From JAMXLO01 sp963776505 (lineage in GTDB: Bacteria; Pseudomonadota; Alphaproteobacteria; Acetobacterales; Acetobacteraceae), in NCBI GenBank assembly GCA_963776505.1, contig CAVZNH010000070.1, positions 1 through 64,000 of the forward strand: 64,000 bases of DNA, given 5' to 3'. Shown here one piece after another: positions 19,221-27,487 of this stretch. Numbering within the stretch: position 1 is the first letter of the stretch; each line of letters starts with the position of its first letter. The translations under genes and the position numbers were made by a program. The notes beneath the pieces are model-generated. The model saw only the letters and a program-made list of their open reading frames with translations. It made no database searches and was not told the origin of the DNA.

Positions 19221-19773
19221 TCAACGTCGAGCGACGTCCTTCTTCAGATCGACCAAGATGTTAACGCCCTCGTCACACCCACTGGTGCAACTTGTGCCCG
19301 GCGGTGGATTGGGAAATCCGGGAACATGCTCGGACGCGACGATGGCTCGCGCACTCAACCCGAAATCACCAACGACCACTTGCAGGTTGATCATGGCGCC
19401 ATTTGCATTCAGGAAAATTTGGCCAGTGCAGTCCTCGCCGATTGAATATGTACCAGTCTGGCCGGTTCGAAAGCCTGAACTCATTGACCGGTGTGGAGGC
19501 GTTGTTAACCGGGACGCCGTTGCCGACGTTGAAATCCACTCGCGTGAAATTGCCCTGCCCATCGAACGTATATTGGCCTACCGACGACAGCGGCTGCGGC
19601 GGGTTCAGGTGTTGGAGCACGCCAGCCGAGTCATAGATGCCCACTGTGAAACCGTTCGCCGTGAATGGATAGACGCCGTTTAGCGAACCGTTACCGCACC
19701 CTTGTGCAAAACTGGTCCCTGCGGTGAACAACAATGGCACACAGCCAAGCAAGATGACTCCGATGCGTAACAT
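19221..19773 (-). CDS. Secreted hypothetical protein (frameshift near 19470)
   Basis: A clear signal peptide (LRIGVILLGCVPLLFTAGTS, cleavage after SFA) precedes a beta-rich domain: GNGSLNGVYPFTANGFTVGI, QYTFDGQGNFTRVDFNVGNG. After a frameshift it continues TGTYSIGEDCTGQIFLNANG, MINLQVVVGDFGLSARAIVA and ends DLKKDVARR. The G-Y-F...G-G-F...G-Y-I--DC-G pattern matches many secreted proteins of unknown function built of repeated beta hairpins. About 183 residues. Confidence 0.65.
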
Positions 19774-20162
19774 GATGATTCCCCCTATTAGTAGCTCTCC
19801 CGTGATGACACGGATGTCGTCTATTTGGCATCCGTGATTGATGTTAGATAAAAGCCCCAGCGGCTATGATCACAATGATGGGATCAGTTTAATGATCGAC
19901 AGAATAATTTGGCGCTTGGACGAGCGGGGCGTCTCGGCTTTGCGGTGGCGATGTAGGCGAGCCGACATCGGCACTAGCGTCAGCCTGCCATGACAGTGAC
20001 CAGCAGATTGAACGCCCTCTTGCGGGGGATCGCGCCAAGTGCGGAATGGCCCGATGCGGGTGCGGTCGTCGCGGAATTCGCGTCGGTAGGATGACCCGTG
20101 GTCGCTGGATTCAATGTCGGCTTGAAAGAGAAGACGCCCGGTCTTCACCGAGCGTCCAGCGC

Positions 20163-20400
20163 CTATTGCTTTCCTTCCTCCTTCTCAGCCTTTGCCTTGT
20201 CATGGTGTCCGATCGCGGCGCCTGTCGCGGCGCCCGCAGCGGCATGTCCACTGCCTACCTCATGGCCCGCTAGCGCCCCCACAGCCGCGCCTTAGCAGTG
20301 CCGCCCTATGCTGGGCGTCCTTATCATTATCCGTTGCGGCCTGCGCCATAGTCGTGGCAAGCGCAAGGCCAACGGCAGCACAGATCAACCCGCGTCGCAT
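20163..20400 (-). CDS. Glycine-zipper protein with signal peptide (frameshift near 20290)
   Basis: ATG at 20400: RRGLICAAVGLALATTMAQA is a signal peptide, followed by ATDNDKDAQHRAAL. After a one-base shift the sequence runs AAVGALAGHEVGSGHAAAG, AATGAAIGHH, then a charged end DKAKAEKEEGKQ before a TAG at 20163. The GxxxG-rich segment is typical of glycine-zipper envelope proteins, which associate with membranes. About 78 residues. Upstream lies AGGAGGGC as ribosome binding site. Confidence 0.6.
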
Positions 20401-20637
20401 ATGCCCTCCTCCTATTCAAGCCAGACCCAAACGGAGGTCCCACAATATGGTTGCTTCACGTAGCTGAGCGCCATGAAAGGCATGCTCGAACCCCAACAAT
20501 TCGCACACGAGGCGTGCTCGTTTGCCCGAACTCGGCGCGGGTCGCCAATGCGCGAGCCATAGTCGATTGCCTGGAGCGTTCACAAGGCTCGATGGACACT
20601 GCATTCCAATGAATGCCCGAGGAATTCCAGCCGCTTG

Positions 20638-21315
20638 TCACCACACACCGGGCAATAGGCGGAAGCGCACTTTGGCGGCGTAATCGCGATAACCGGGCAG
20701 CCCATCCATGAGCATGGTCTCCTCGCCGAGCACGCGAGCCGCCAGTAAGGGTAGGAACAACACCACGCCCAACAGACCCCAGAGCGAGCCGAGCAGCAAC
20801 GGTGTGCCTATAAACAGAAGCAGGGCATAGGCGTACATCGGATGCCGCACGACGGCGTAGGGGCCGGTCGAGATGACCGTCTGGCCACGTTCCTCCTGAA
20901 CGCGCAATGTAACCGAGGCAAAACTGTTCGCCTTTAGGACTCCGACCCACCCATAGAAGGCGCCGACGATCAATGCCGCACCCAACGCCTGCGCCCACCA
21001 TGGCGTGTGCGACCAGCCGAACCGCCGCGCGTCAAGCGCCATAAAGACGATCCACCCACAGAAGACGACGATGATCGCGGCCATCACCGCTCGGTCGCTT
21101 GGTTTTTGGTCGGCGCTGAGCGGCGACTTCATTCTCGCAGCAAGCAGGTCTGGATCGCTCTTCGCGAGCCATATGCCGATGGCTTCGCTGCATCCGATGA
21201 AAAGGGCCATGAACACCCACGCTTGGGGCCACACCATCGTTCCGGCGGGCAGAAACAGGAGCAGACCAAGCAAGACGGCGAAGGCGAGGGAATGTGCGAC
21301 CATTTTGAGCAGCAC
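20638..21315 (-). CDS. Isoprenylcysteine methyltransferase (ICMT/PEMT)-like integral membrane methyltransferase
   Basis: 225 residues. I chose the GTG at 21315 because GGAAGAGGG precedes it at good distance; a longer frame without such a site starts at 21345. Six or seven membrane segments are seen. The family signature near the end is clear: VISTGPYAVVRHPMYAYALL, then LGEETMLMDGLPGYRDYAAK and VRFRLLPGVW. Such enzymes methylate lipids or prenylated/other small hydrophobic substrates using S-adenosylmethionine within the membrane. The substrate is unknown. Intact. Confidence 0.8.
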   Translation of the reverse strand: MLLKMVAHSLAFAVLLGLLLFLPAGTMVWPQAWVFMALFIGCSEAIGIWLAKSDPDLLAARMKSPLSADQKPSDRAVMAAIIVVFCGWIVFMALDARRFGWSHTPWWAQALGAALIVGAFYGWVGVLKANSFASVTLRVQEERGQTVISTGPYAVVRHPMYAYALLLFIGTPLLLGSLWGLLGVVLFLPLLAARVLGEETMLMDGLPGYRDYAAKVRFRLLPGVW

Positions 21316-21840
21316 GGTGTGACCCTCTTCCAATGCGGACTGCAATGTAGCACAATTCCACTCGCAGCGCGCAGACCCGATCTGGTCTGAGCGGCGTGCA
21401 GGTCCGTTTGGCGGTCCACAGGCGGTTGCCTAAGCCCGGGATTGGCGGTCCCCTATGTGGCCCATATACAATTCTTCGCGGGCGGGCATTTTCCGCATTT
21501 GGCCTTCATAAGTGCCGCGCCCCATTATACTGTTCTTGCAAGGCAAGGCCCGCTTGAGCGGAAGAAAGGAAGGAAGAGACGCAGGCGGCGTCCCTGAGCC
21601 GCCTGCGATATGGCTGAAAGCCACCAACTTGGCATTCCAAGACGTACCGACCTGCGACGACGCCAAGGCGGGCAAGGGCGTCCCGTCGCCCGTAGCCGCC
21701 GCAGGTGTCTCGCGACCCGAGCGAGCGAACGCAGTTCGCGAAGTGAAGGGCCGCGACCTTGACCTATGCACCGAACCCAGTGAACAGGCACCAGCCGAAT
21801 GCACCGACGCGGTAAGTCCCACGAGTGCATCGCAAGTGCC
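21316..21840. other. Stretch with no supported gene
   Basis: Short frames on both strands with no convincing protein. One ATAAGTG motif occurs at about 21508, related to the palindrome cluster at 21841. Confidence 0.4.
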
Positions 21841-21893
21841 TCACTTATGCAATATGTATTCCTTACGGAATAGGGTACATATTGCATAAGTGA
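21841..21893. promoter_or_regulatory. Large inverted repeat, 18-bp arms
   Basis: TCACTTATGCAATATGTA (21841-21858) and its exact reverse complement (21876-21893) separated by 17 bases, which themselves contain a smaller stem (TATTCC...GGAATA). The outermost CACTTAT/ATAAGTG heptamer recurs nearby. Candidate operator, partition or recombination site in the element. Confidence 0.8.
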
Positions 21894-21912
21894 AATCCCC
21901 ATCCGACCCCCT

Positions 21913-21928
21913 TCACTTATATAAGTGA
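21913..21928. promoter_or_regulatory. 16-bp perfect palindrome TCACTTATATAAGTGA
   Basis: Perfect dyad with no spacer, sharing the CACTTAT half-site with the repeat at 21841-21893. A further ATAAGTG lies at 21945-21951. All are within about 110 bases, upstream of no clear plus-strand gene and just beyond the stop of the minus-strand gene at 21960. Confidence 0.8.
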
Positions 21929-21959
21929 CATGGCACAATCCCTTCATAAGTGGAGGAAG

Positions 21960-22139
21960 TCAGTCGCTGGTCTCATCGTCCTTGTGCCACTTGGAAAACC
22001 ACTTCGACCCGCCCCTTCCTGGCTCAAAGTCGTCAAATCTCAACCACTGATCCTCGCCCAACAGCATTAGCACTCGGGGCGTATCGCTGAGATGCCCCAA
22101 CCAATATTGCGATCTGATTGGACGAAAGCGGTCTGCCAC
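21960..22139 (-). CDS. Small hypothetical protein (59 aa)
   Basis: GTG at 22139 within a GGGAGGTG context: ADRFRPIRSQYWLGHLSDTP, RVLMLLGEDQWLRFDDFEPG, GSKWFSKWHKDDETSD. Tryptophan-rich and convincingly coding. No domain recognised. It is the most downstream minus-strand gene before the palindrome cluster. Confidence 0.5.
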   Translation of the reverse strand: MADRFRPIRSQYWLGHLSDTPRVLMLLGEDQWLRFDDFEPGRGGSKWFSKWHKDDETSD

Positions 22140-22249
22140 CTCCCGGTGGATGTGCTCGGACTATGCCTGCCAACCATCCCTTGCCGTGCGCGTCGTCATA
22201 GGGCGCGTTGACGGCATCTCAATTCCGCTCGTTGATCGGTTGGCCGCTG

Positions 22250-22660
22250 TTACTTCTTGGTGAACTCGTTCTGCGGGTACATCGTCAAATCGAACTTCTC
22301 TTTCTTGTCGCCGGAGAACACCTCGAATGACAGGCTCCATTCGGTTTTGCGGTTGCGCTCCTTTTTCGGAATGTTCAGCGTGTACCAAATCTGACACCAC
22401 ATCCGCTCAATAGTGTTGAGTGGCGGAATATCACCCTTCACCGTTAGCTTACTGCCGGCTCTGGCGGCATTCGCCTGCGCTTCTATCTGTTCACGCATCG
22501 CGGCGAGTGCATCCTTGGCATCGTTCAGCATCGCCGTGAGTGTGGCGATGCTGACCTCGATGTTCCCGACGCGGACCTCCAGCGCGACTGTCGCTTCGGC
22601 GACGCTTTCAATCATTGTGCGGAGATCGTCGTCATCGGTCATCACGTTGTCTTGCTGCAT
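22250..22660 (-). CDS. Hypothetical protein with N-terminal coiled coil (136 aa)
   Basis: ATG at 22660 preceded by GGAGAG. Residues 8-65 form a long helix with heptad pattern (LRTMIESVAEATVALEVRVG, IATLTAMLNDAKDALAAMRE). The C-terminal half is a beta-type domain: LTVKGDIPPLNTIERMWCQI, ERNRKTEWSLSFEVFSGDKK, FDLTMYPQNEFTKK. Intact. Last gene of a run of small minus-strand genes starting at 23778. Function unknown. Confidence 0.65.
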   Translation of the reverse strand: MQQDNVMTDDDDLRTMIESVAEATVALEVRVGNIEVSIATLTAMLNDAKDALAAMREQIEAQANAARAGSKLTVKGDIPPLNTIERMWCQIWYTLNIPKKERNRKTEWSLSFEVFSGDKKEKFDLTMYPQNEFTKK

Positions 22661-22739
22661 TGGCGCGATCTCTCCTGTCTATGTGCCATCGCCACGCTGT
22701 TAGCTTGGCTCTTGCGCGTCACGCCTTTGCTCACGGACG

Positions 22740-23019
22740 TCAGTCCCCCTTGAACTCGATTACCACGGCATCGACGAGGTCGCCCAATTCGCAACGTACC
22801 AAAGTCCCGTGACTTTGATCGCACGGGCCAACTCATCCGCCCCAGCGGCAGCCGGCAGACCAGCACGGACTTCGCGCACCATATCGTCGAGGGTGGCGGG
22901 CTGATAGTTGTGTGTGGACGAAGCTGGCGAGACGGTCAACGAGCGCGTCATCGAAAGCCTTACAGATTTTCAGCCCACTGTTCGGTCCGCTCTTCGATGT
23001 GTGCGACAAGATCGCTCAT
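22740..23019 (-). CDS. Small hypothetical protein (two frameshifts)
   Basis: ATG at 23019 with AGAGGAT upstream: SDLVAHIEERTEQWAENL. After a break it continues KAFDDALVDRLAS, then HNYQPATLDDMVREVRAGLP, AGADELARAIKVTGTL and VRCELGDLVDAVVIEFKGD to a TGA at 22740. About 93 residues if both breaks are repaired. Soluble; unknown family. In operon order after the gene ending at 23037. Confidence 0.5.
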
Positions 23020-23036
23020 TCATCCTCTGCTGTGGT

Positions 23037-23305
23037 TCAAGCTGCGGCAAGACGGTCAGTCGTGCTCACGTTGCGGGGTGTCAGCGCAAAACCGGCGTTG
23101 CTGTCCAGCGCGCTGATCCCATTCACTGTCGCGCCAGTCGCCATCCGGGGTGCCAAGTAGCCAAACAAAACGCGCATGGCTTCGAGCAGGTCATCCATTC
23201 GTCTCCAGGAGGAGTACGCCCGCTGGTGCAAACAACAGACGTACTGTTCGCTGCGCGATTGCCACCGCTCCATATGCGGCAGCGAACTCGATCTATGATC
23301 TTCAC
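23037..23305 (-). CDS. Small hypothetical protein (frameshift near 23190)
   Basis: GTG at 23305 directly after GGAGG: KIIDRVRCRIWSGGNRAANS, TSVVCTSGRTPPGDEW, then in another frame MDDLLEAMRVLFGYLAPRMA, TVNGISALDSNAGFALTPRN. The start is 11 bases after the preceding stop (23316), consistent with an operon. Function unknown. Confidence 0.45.
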
Positions 23306-23315
23306 CCTCCGGTGT

Positions 23316-23534
23316 CTATGTCCGCGTGGGCGTCAAGCCAAAAGATTCTGCGAATCCCTTGAAGTCGGCGGTCGCCAGTTCGGTCTCGAACTCATAGTTG
23401 CCTGACGTATCGGTGAAATGCATCAGATCGTGCAGCACGCTGTCCCAAGTCACGTCGGACATCTCCATGTAGACGCTGACAATCCCGCTACCGAGGATCG
23501 CGTGCTCGTTGATGGGTTGGGGCATGTCACACAT
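23316..23534 (-). CDS. Small acidic hypothetical protein (72 aa)
   Basis: CDMPQPINEHAILGSGIVSV, YMEMSDVTWDSVLHDLMHF, TDTSGNYEFETELATADFKG. Acidic and soluble. Its ATG at 23534 overlaps the stop of the upstream gene at 23527, indicating translational coupling. Family unknown. Intact. Confidence 0.6.
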   Translation of the reverse strand: MCDMPQPINEHAILGSGIVSVYMEMSDVTWDSVLHDLMHFTDTSGNYEFETELATADFKGFAESFGLTPTRT

Positions 23535-23778
23535 TGTCTCCTATGCGATATGCGATGGGAACAGTGACGATCTCAACCTCGTACGGCTCATCATCATCCT
23601 CGTGGATGGCAGTAACCAGCACCTGATTCGCGCTGATCGCCTTGACCTCGACCGGGATGCCGTTCTCCTCCGTCAGCACAGCCACAGCTTGTTGCCATGT
23701 CTCAAACACATTGCCGGGGCACCAATCCACCGCGTCAGCCCGTGGCAAGATCAGCCAAACCTTGTCCAAACGCTCCAT
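23527..23778 (-). CDS. Small hypothetical protein (83 aa), first gene of a small operon
   Basis: ATG at 23778 with AAGGAGT upstream. Reads ERLDKVWLILPRADAVDWCP, FETWQQAVAVLTEENGIPVE, KAISANQVLVTAIHEDDDEP, YEVEIVTVPIAYRIGDNV. A compact alpha/beta protein; family unknown. It leads at least five small minus-strand genes with overlapping or very short gaps down to 22250. Confidence 0.65.
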   Translation of the reverse strand: MERLDKVWLILPRADAVDWCPGNVFETWQQAVAVLTEENGIPVEVKAISANQVLVTAIHEDDDEPYEVEIVTVPIAYRIGDNV

Positions 23779-24213
23779 GTCGGTACTCCTTATTTGCCGA
23801 TGTAGCGCGTCATCGCCACCTCTGGCGTCATCACGTAACCCGTAACCTTGGAAATCGGCATCCTCTCGTCCTTTCGGCATGTCATGCGACTTGGGTGGCA
23901 ATCTCACGGTATTTGACCGGCACATCGTTTTCGATCGCCCCTTCCACACAGCGGATCGATCTGGAACGCGAACACCCCGCTGCAAGGGCTTAGTTGACCC
24001 TCGCGCCTGAGAATTTCCGGTGTTGCAGATCGGCGGTCCTTTTGCGCGATTGATCGCCGACATGGTGAGCACTTGGCTGCTCCCTACCACGGGCTTCGTT
24101 CCCCACCGCGTGTCTATGTCCGGGTGGGCGTCGGGCAAAGGGTTCCGCGCCCCCTTGAAGTCGGTGGTCGGCGGCACGATCAGATCGCATCGTCAAAAAG
24201 AGAGGAGGGAATT

Positions 24214-24285
24214 ATGTGGCTGTGCTTACTATGGCTCACCTACCTGTTCGTCGTCCCACTCACCGCCCGTCTCATCGCCGCGTAG
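24214..24285 (+). CDS. Tiny hydrophobic peptide (23 aa)
   Basis: ATG at 24214 is preceded by AGAGGAGGGA, the strongest ribosome binding site in the region, 3 bases upstream. The peptide is MWLCLLWLTYLFVVPLTARL followed by IAA and a TAG. It is one membrane-spanning helix with a single arginine. Such peptides can be membrane toxins of type I toxin-antitoxin pairs, small membrane regulators or leader peptides; the sequence does not decide. Confidence 0.5.
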   Translation: MWLCLLWLTYLFVVPLTARLIAA

Positions 24286-24349
24286 CCTGCGTGTCCGGCA
24301 TCTGGAGTGGCCTAACCGGCGAACAGCGCGAGAACGCTAGAGCTTGGCA

Positions 24350-24616
24350 ATGAAGCGATACCGCGTTTTGAAGCGCGGCGAGACCATCGAACGCTGGCAT
24401 CAAGTGGGAGTCGGGTGCCAAGAGTTGCAGCAGGCGGCGATGGACTACCCTCATACGAACAACACCAGCAGCCGTTCCTACTGCGATGCGTGGGCAAGCC
24501 TCGCCGACGTATGTGCCCGACTTCGCGGCATCGACAAATCGGCGCGCTCGCACGCGTGGGGGAGGCGTTTTATGTGCGGCGTCAAATTTGCGATGCACGC
24601 TGCGCGGATCGATTGA
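24350..24616 (+). CDS. Small hypothetical protein (88 aa)
   Basis: From the second ATG at 24350: KRYRVLKRGETIERWHQVGV, then QELQQAAMDYPHTNNT, SYCDAWASLADVCARLRGID. Four cysteines. A weak ribosome binding site (GAGCTTGG). Follows the tiny hydrophobic peptide gene by 64 bases. No family recognised, and coding support is moderate only. Confidence 0.4.
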   Translation: MKRYRVLKRGETIERWHQVGVGCQELQQAAMDYPHTNNTSSRSYCDAWASLADVCARLRGIDKSARSHAWGRRFMCGVKFAMHAARID

Positions 24617-24722
24617 GGGCTAAGCGTATGTTCGCCGGCTGGGTGGCAAGCCATCGGCTCACCGCTTCCCAGTTGTGCGTCACCCAGTGCAACTGACCGA
24701 GCAGCTTGACGCACAGCGCAAG

Positions 24723-24896
24723 ATGAAGACGACAGGCGCAATTCCCTCCGGCATGAGTATGGACGATTTGGCCAACTTGATCGTCTGCCAACACAACGCC
24801 GCGACAGTACGGCGGTTGATCGCCGCCCTTGAGAAACGCGTCGTGGCGGACGAGCGCCAAGATCGTCTGGAAGCCAGCCGCGAGAGAAGCCGGTAG
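24723..24896 (+). CDS. Small helical hypothetical protein (57 aa)
   Basis: KTTGAIPSGMSMDDLANLIV, CQHNAATVRRLIAALEKRVV, ADERQDRLEASRERSR. Mostly helical, charged C-terminus. No strong ribosome binding site. A perfect 8-bp hairpin (AAGCCGGT 24887-24894, ACCGGCTT 24900-24907) overlaps its stop codon and could end the transcript, though no T-run follows. Convergent with the Dam methylase gene. Confidence 0.45.
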   Translation: MKTTGAIPSGMSMDDLANLIVCQHNAATVRRLIAALEKRVVADERQDRLEASRERSR

Positions 24897-24924
24897 CCGA
24901 CCGGCTTCAGGTTGGACAGTCCAA

Positions 24925-25472
24925 CTAGGATGGCGTGACCAATTGCAACGCCGGGCGTCGCACTTCAACGATGCTCGGTTCACGAGGGATGCTCAGGCTG
25001 GCACACAGCGTCGTCTTGTTGCTGATGTAGTGGTCGAGCTTCGCCAGCACTTCGTCGGTCTGCCCATAAACGGCAAGCATAATATTGAACGGCGATGTGC
25101 TGCCGCCCATCCAGTTATCGGACCCAGTGCCGAACGCCAAGCGCCTGTCGGGAAACAGCAGGACGGCGTGCGGCAGTACCAACCCGTGAACCAGCCGACG
25201 TTCATCGCCGCTGGCAGCAGAGCGACGACGATCCGAGCACCGCCATGCACACACTTGTAGAGAAACTGCGGCAGCAGGCCGCGCGTGTACGGTGCGTTGA
25301 GCCAACCCACTTCGCCTTTCCAATTTTGGTTCAGTGAGTCGCCGAACCAGCGAGGCAGCAATGCAGTGTCCTTGGTCGCCGCCAAATCGACCGTGAAGAC
25401 AATCGCCGCATGAATGGGATGGAAGAACCACCACGGCGTCCGCCACTCACCCTTCAGTGTCTTCATCGACAT
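24925..25472 (-). CDS. Phage-type DNA N-6-adenine methyltransferase (Dam, PF05869-like), frameshift near 25170
   Basis: ATG at 25472: SMKTLKGEWRTPWWFFHPI, FTVDLAATKDTALLPRWFGD, KGEVGWLNAPYTRGLLPQFL, GGARIVVALLPAAMNVGWFT. The WLNAPYTRG segment is the N-x-PY motif IV of adenine methylases (usually NPPY); DLAA and the VALLPA strand fit the phage Dam family. After a frameshift it continues FPDRRLAFGTG (the usual motif after a catalytic loop), SPFNIMLAVYG. It would methylate adenine in DNA. Third gene of a minus-strand operon; it overlaps the preceding gene by 26 bases. Confidence 0.72.
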
Positions 25473-25875
25473 GACCGGCCCCTTGGTGGCCGTTCGGTCC
25501 GTCACCAGAATCAACTGGGATGCCGACGAGTCGGAACGCGAGCTTGATTCCATAGCTCTGACCCGCATACGCATCGCGCAACGTCTCGTACTCCCCCCAG
25601 CGTCGCCAGAGTTGTCGCAGCTTGCGGAGGTGGCGCTCGCGACAGCCGAACATCTGTTTGAGGATGATCCCCCGCGCGAGGCACTCGGCTTTGATGGCTG
25701 TCGCGTTCTCGAAATAGTACATCGCGGCCTCACAGCGCATCCGCTGTGCCTTGATGTCGATGGCCGGATGCCGTTCCTCGAAGCGGCTGGCGGTGTCGAA
25801 CCGCGATTGGATTTCGACGATGATCGCCGCGATGTCGGTCGCCGATAGACGCGGCTCAAGCCGTTGCATCAGCAT
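25447..25875 (-). CDS. Hypothetical protein between ATPase and Dam methylase (142 aa)
   Basis: LMQRLEPRLSATDIAAIIVE, RFEERHPAIDIKAQRMRCE, AAMYYFENATAIKAECLARG, GCRERHLRKLRQLWRRWGEY. Helical, basic, two cysteines. It overlaps the ATPase gene by 20 bases and the methylase by 26 bases, so the three are almost surely one transcriptional and translational unit. Function unknown. Confidence 0.65.
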   Translation of the reverse strand: MLMQRLEPRLSATDIAAIIVEIQSRFDTASRFEERHPAIDIKAQRMRCEAAMYYFENATAIKAECLARGIILKQMFGCRERHLRKLRQLWRRWGEYETLRDAYAGQSYGIKLAFRLVGIPVDSGDGPNGHQGAGHVDEDTEG

Positions 25876-27487
25876 CGTTCTGCGCCTTCACGTCGGCGAG
25901 GTCGGCTGCCTTGCGCAGGTAGTGATTGAACGTCACGCAGTCGGCGAACCGCTCATCATCCTTCATCATGCGACGGATGAAGTCGATCCCCTGCTCTCCT
26001 TGCGCGCTGATCGCCGGCTGCAAGGCCATGACCTCATCCAGCAGCGACTTCATCGCCTTGAGCTTGCGTTTGGCCGGGAGCTTCGTGCGGATGATCCTCA
26101 GCCCCTCCTGCTCGCGTCGTTTTAGCTCGCGCTTACGCTTGTCCTCATCCAACTCCGGCGCGATGCGTTCCATCGCCTCCGGCCACGTCAGGACTTTCAG
26201 CCCTTGATCCTCGTAGATGATCACGCCGGATGCGGTGCCGTACAGGATCGGCGAGGTCTCGTAGGAAAAGAGAGTTTGCGCCATGTCATTGTGATCGCCG
26301 TACCAGTCGGCGGCACCCTCCAACGCTTCCCTCAGTCGGTCGATGTCGTCTGCATCCCATTCACTGGGAGCGCACTGCCGCAGCACGTCGGCGATACTCT
26401 CGCATGTCCGCTGCTGCCCCTGTCTATAGATGAGATCGACGGCGTCCCACATGCTGCGCTGCTGCGTCTCCGTAGGCGGCTCTGACGGCGGTATCGGCTG
26501 CTCATCCAATGGCGTGGGTGGTTCTGGCTCCGATGGGTCAGGGTCAGATGGCGCAGGCGGCTCCGGCGGGTCAGGGTCAGATGGGTCAGGTTCCGATGAT
26601 GGAGGTTCCGGCACCTCAGCGCGGCGCATCTTCGGTGAGATGAGCAGCGGCACGTTGTCGGGCAACTCAATCATCGGCCACCGGACATGTGGCAGCAGCA
26701 ACTCCCGCCAGCCCTGCTCCCACTCTGGGTCATGCCGCCGCGTCATCGCCAGTTTCCACGCCATACGTGGCGTCACTTCCGGCAACCGCCGCGCGTTGTG
26801 GCAAAGGAACGCCAACACCTCTTGCTGGTGTTGCAGCTTAAAGCCGCCTTCCTCTGGTCTCCCGCCCTGCCGGTGGCGGCGCAACATGCCGTTCATCACC
26901 ATCCAGATCGTGTAGTCGAACACATCCTGTGGACGATCGGGAATCCAATAAGGGTCGAGGCCACGCGAGACCAGCGCGGCAAAATCCGCCGCCATCTCTT
27001 TCGTGACCATCTCCGGTAGGGCGAAATTCTTGTTGCTGTTCCACAGCAAGCCATGTCGCGGACCTAGCTTGAAGGTCGGCGGAGGCACGTTGGCGTTGTA
27101 GTGATGGCTGTCGTTCAGCCGATGTTCTTCGTTCTTCTGGATTTTTAGCGACAGTGGCACAACGACGAGCCGTTGCGGTCCATACGCCATCTTGGCGATG
27201 TTGGCGCACGGTTCTGAGCGGGCGAGCCGATCACAGTCATCCAGGAAGTAGGGGGCGTCGCGGTGCCGCCAGAGGTCTTGACAGAGACCTTCGGCACTCG
27301 TGGGCGACGAGTAGTGTGGCGTCAGATCATTCTCGCTGAACACCTCCAGCACCGTCTCGGTTTTGCCGAGACCCGCGATGAAGCAAAACATCTGTAGTTG
27401 TTTTTTTCCCGTGACGACGAGGGTGGCAAGTTGCCGGACCCGCCGCATCCCCCGGAAGGTCGCGTTCTTCTCAGTGTCCGTCCACAT
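25856..27487 (-). CDS. P-loop ATPase with Pro/Asp/Glu-rich linker (543 aa)
   Basis: Walker A lies at about residues 38-46 (IAGLGKTETV) and a likely Walker B at about 79-85 (YFLDDCDRL). A helical ATPase region follows, then near residue 180 DPYWIPDRPQDVFDYTIWMV. Residues about 300-350 are a low-complexity linker of repeated SDPDPPEPP-type units, then a helical C-terminal domain (MWDAVDLIYRQGQQRTCESI, LKVLTWPEAMERIAPELDED). It resembles NTPases/primase-helicase-like proteins of mobile elements, but I could not place it in a named family. Intact. First gene of the operon with the unknown 25447 gene and Dam methylase. Confidence 0.6.
   Translation of the reverse strand: MWTDTEKNATFRGMRRVRQLATLVVTGKKQLQMFCFIAGLGKTETVLEVFSENDLTPHYSSPTSAEGLCQDLWRHRDAPYFLDDCDRLARSEPCANIAKMAYGPQRLVVVPLSLKIQKNEEHRLNDSHHYNANVPPPTFKLGPRHGLLWNSNKNFALPEMVTKEMAADFAALVSRGLDPYWIPDRPQDVFDYTIWMVMNGMLRRHRQGGRPEEGGFKLQHQQEVLAFLCHNARRLPEVTPRMAWKLAMTRRHDPEWEQGWRELLLPHVRWPMIELPDNVPLLISPKMRRAEVPEPPSSEPDPSDPDPPEPPAPSDPDPSEPEPPTPLDEQPIPPSEPPTETQQRSMWDAVDLIYRQGQQRTCESIADVLRQCAPSEWDADDIDRLREALEGAADWYGDHNDMAQTLFSYETSPILYGTASGVIIYEDQGLKVLTWPEAMERIAPELDEDKRKRELKRREQEGLRIIRTKLPAKRKLKAMKSLLDEVMALQPAISAQGEQGIDFIRRMMKDDERFADCVTFNHYLRKAADLADVKAQNDADATA

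Noticed and set aside
21525..21947. 140-residue minus-strand frame over the palindrome cluster
   Set aside because: Arginine-rich translation with no ribosome binding site; the DNA signal is the palindromes.
25495..25859. Minus-strand frame upstream of the Dam start (serine/arginine-rich)
   Set aside because: It is out of frame with the overlapping ATPase/unknown genes and has non-coding composition; the methylase starts at 25472.
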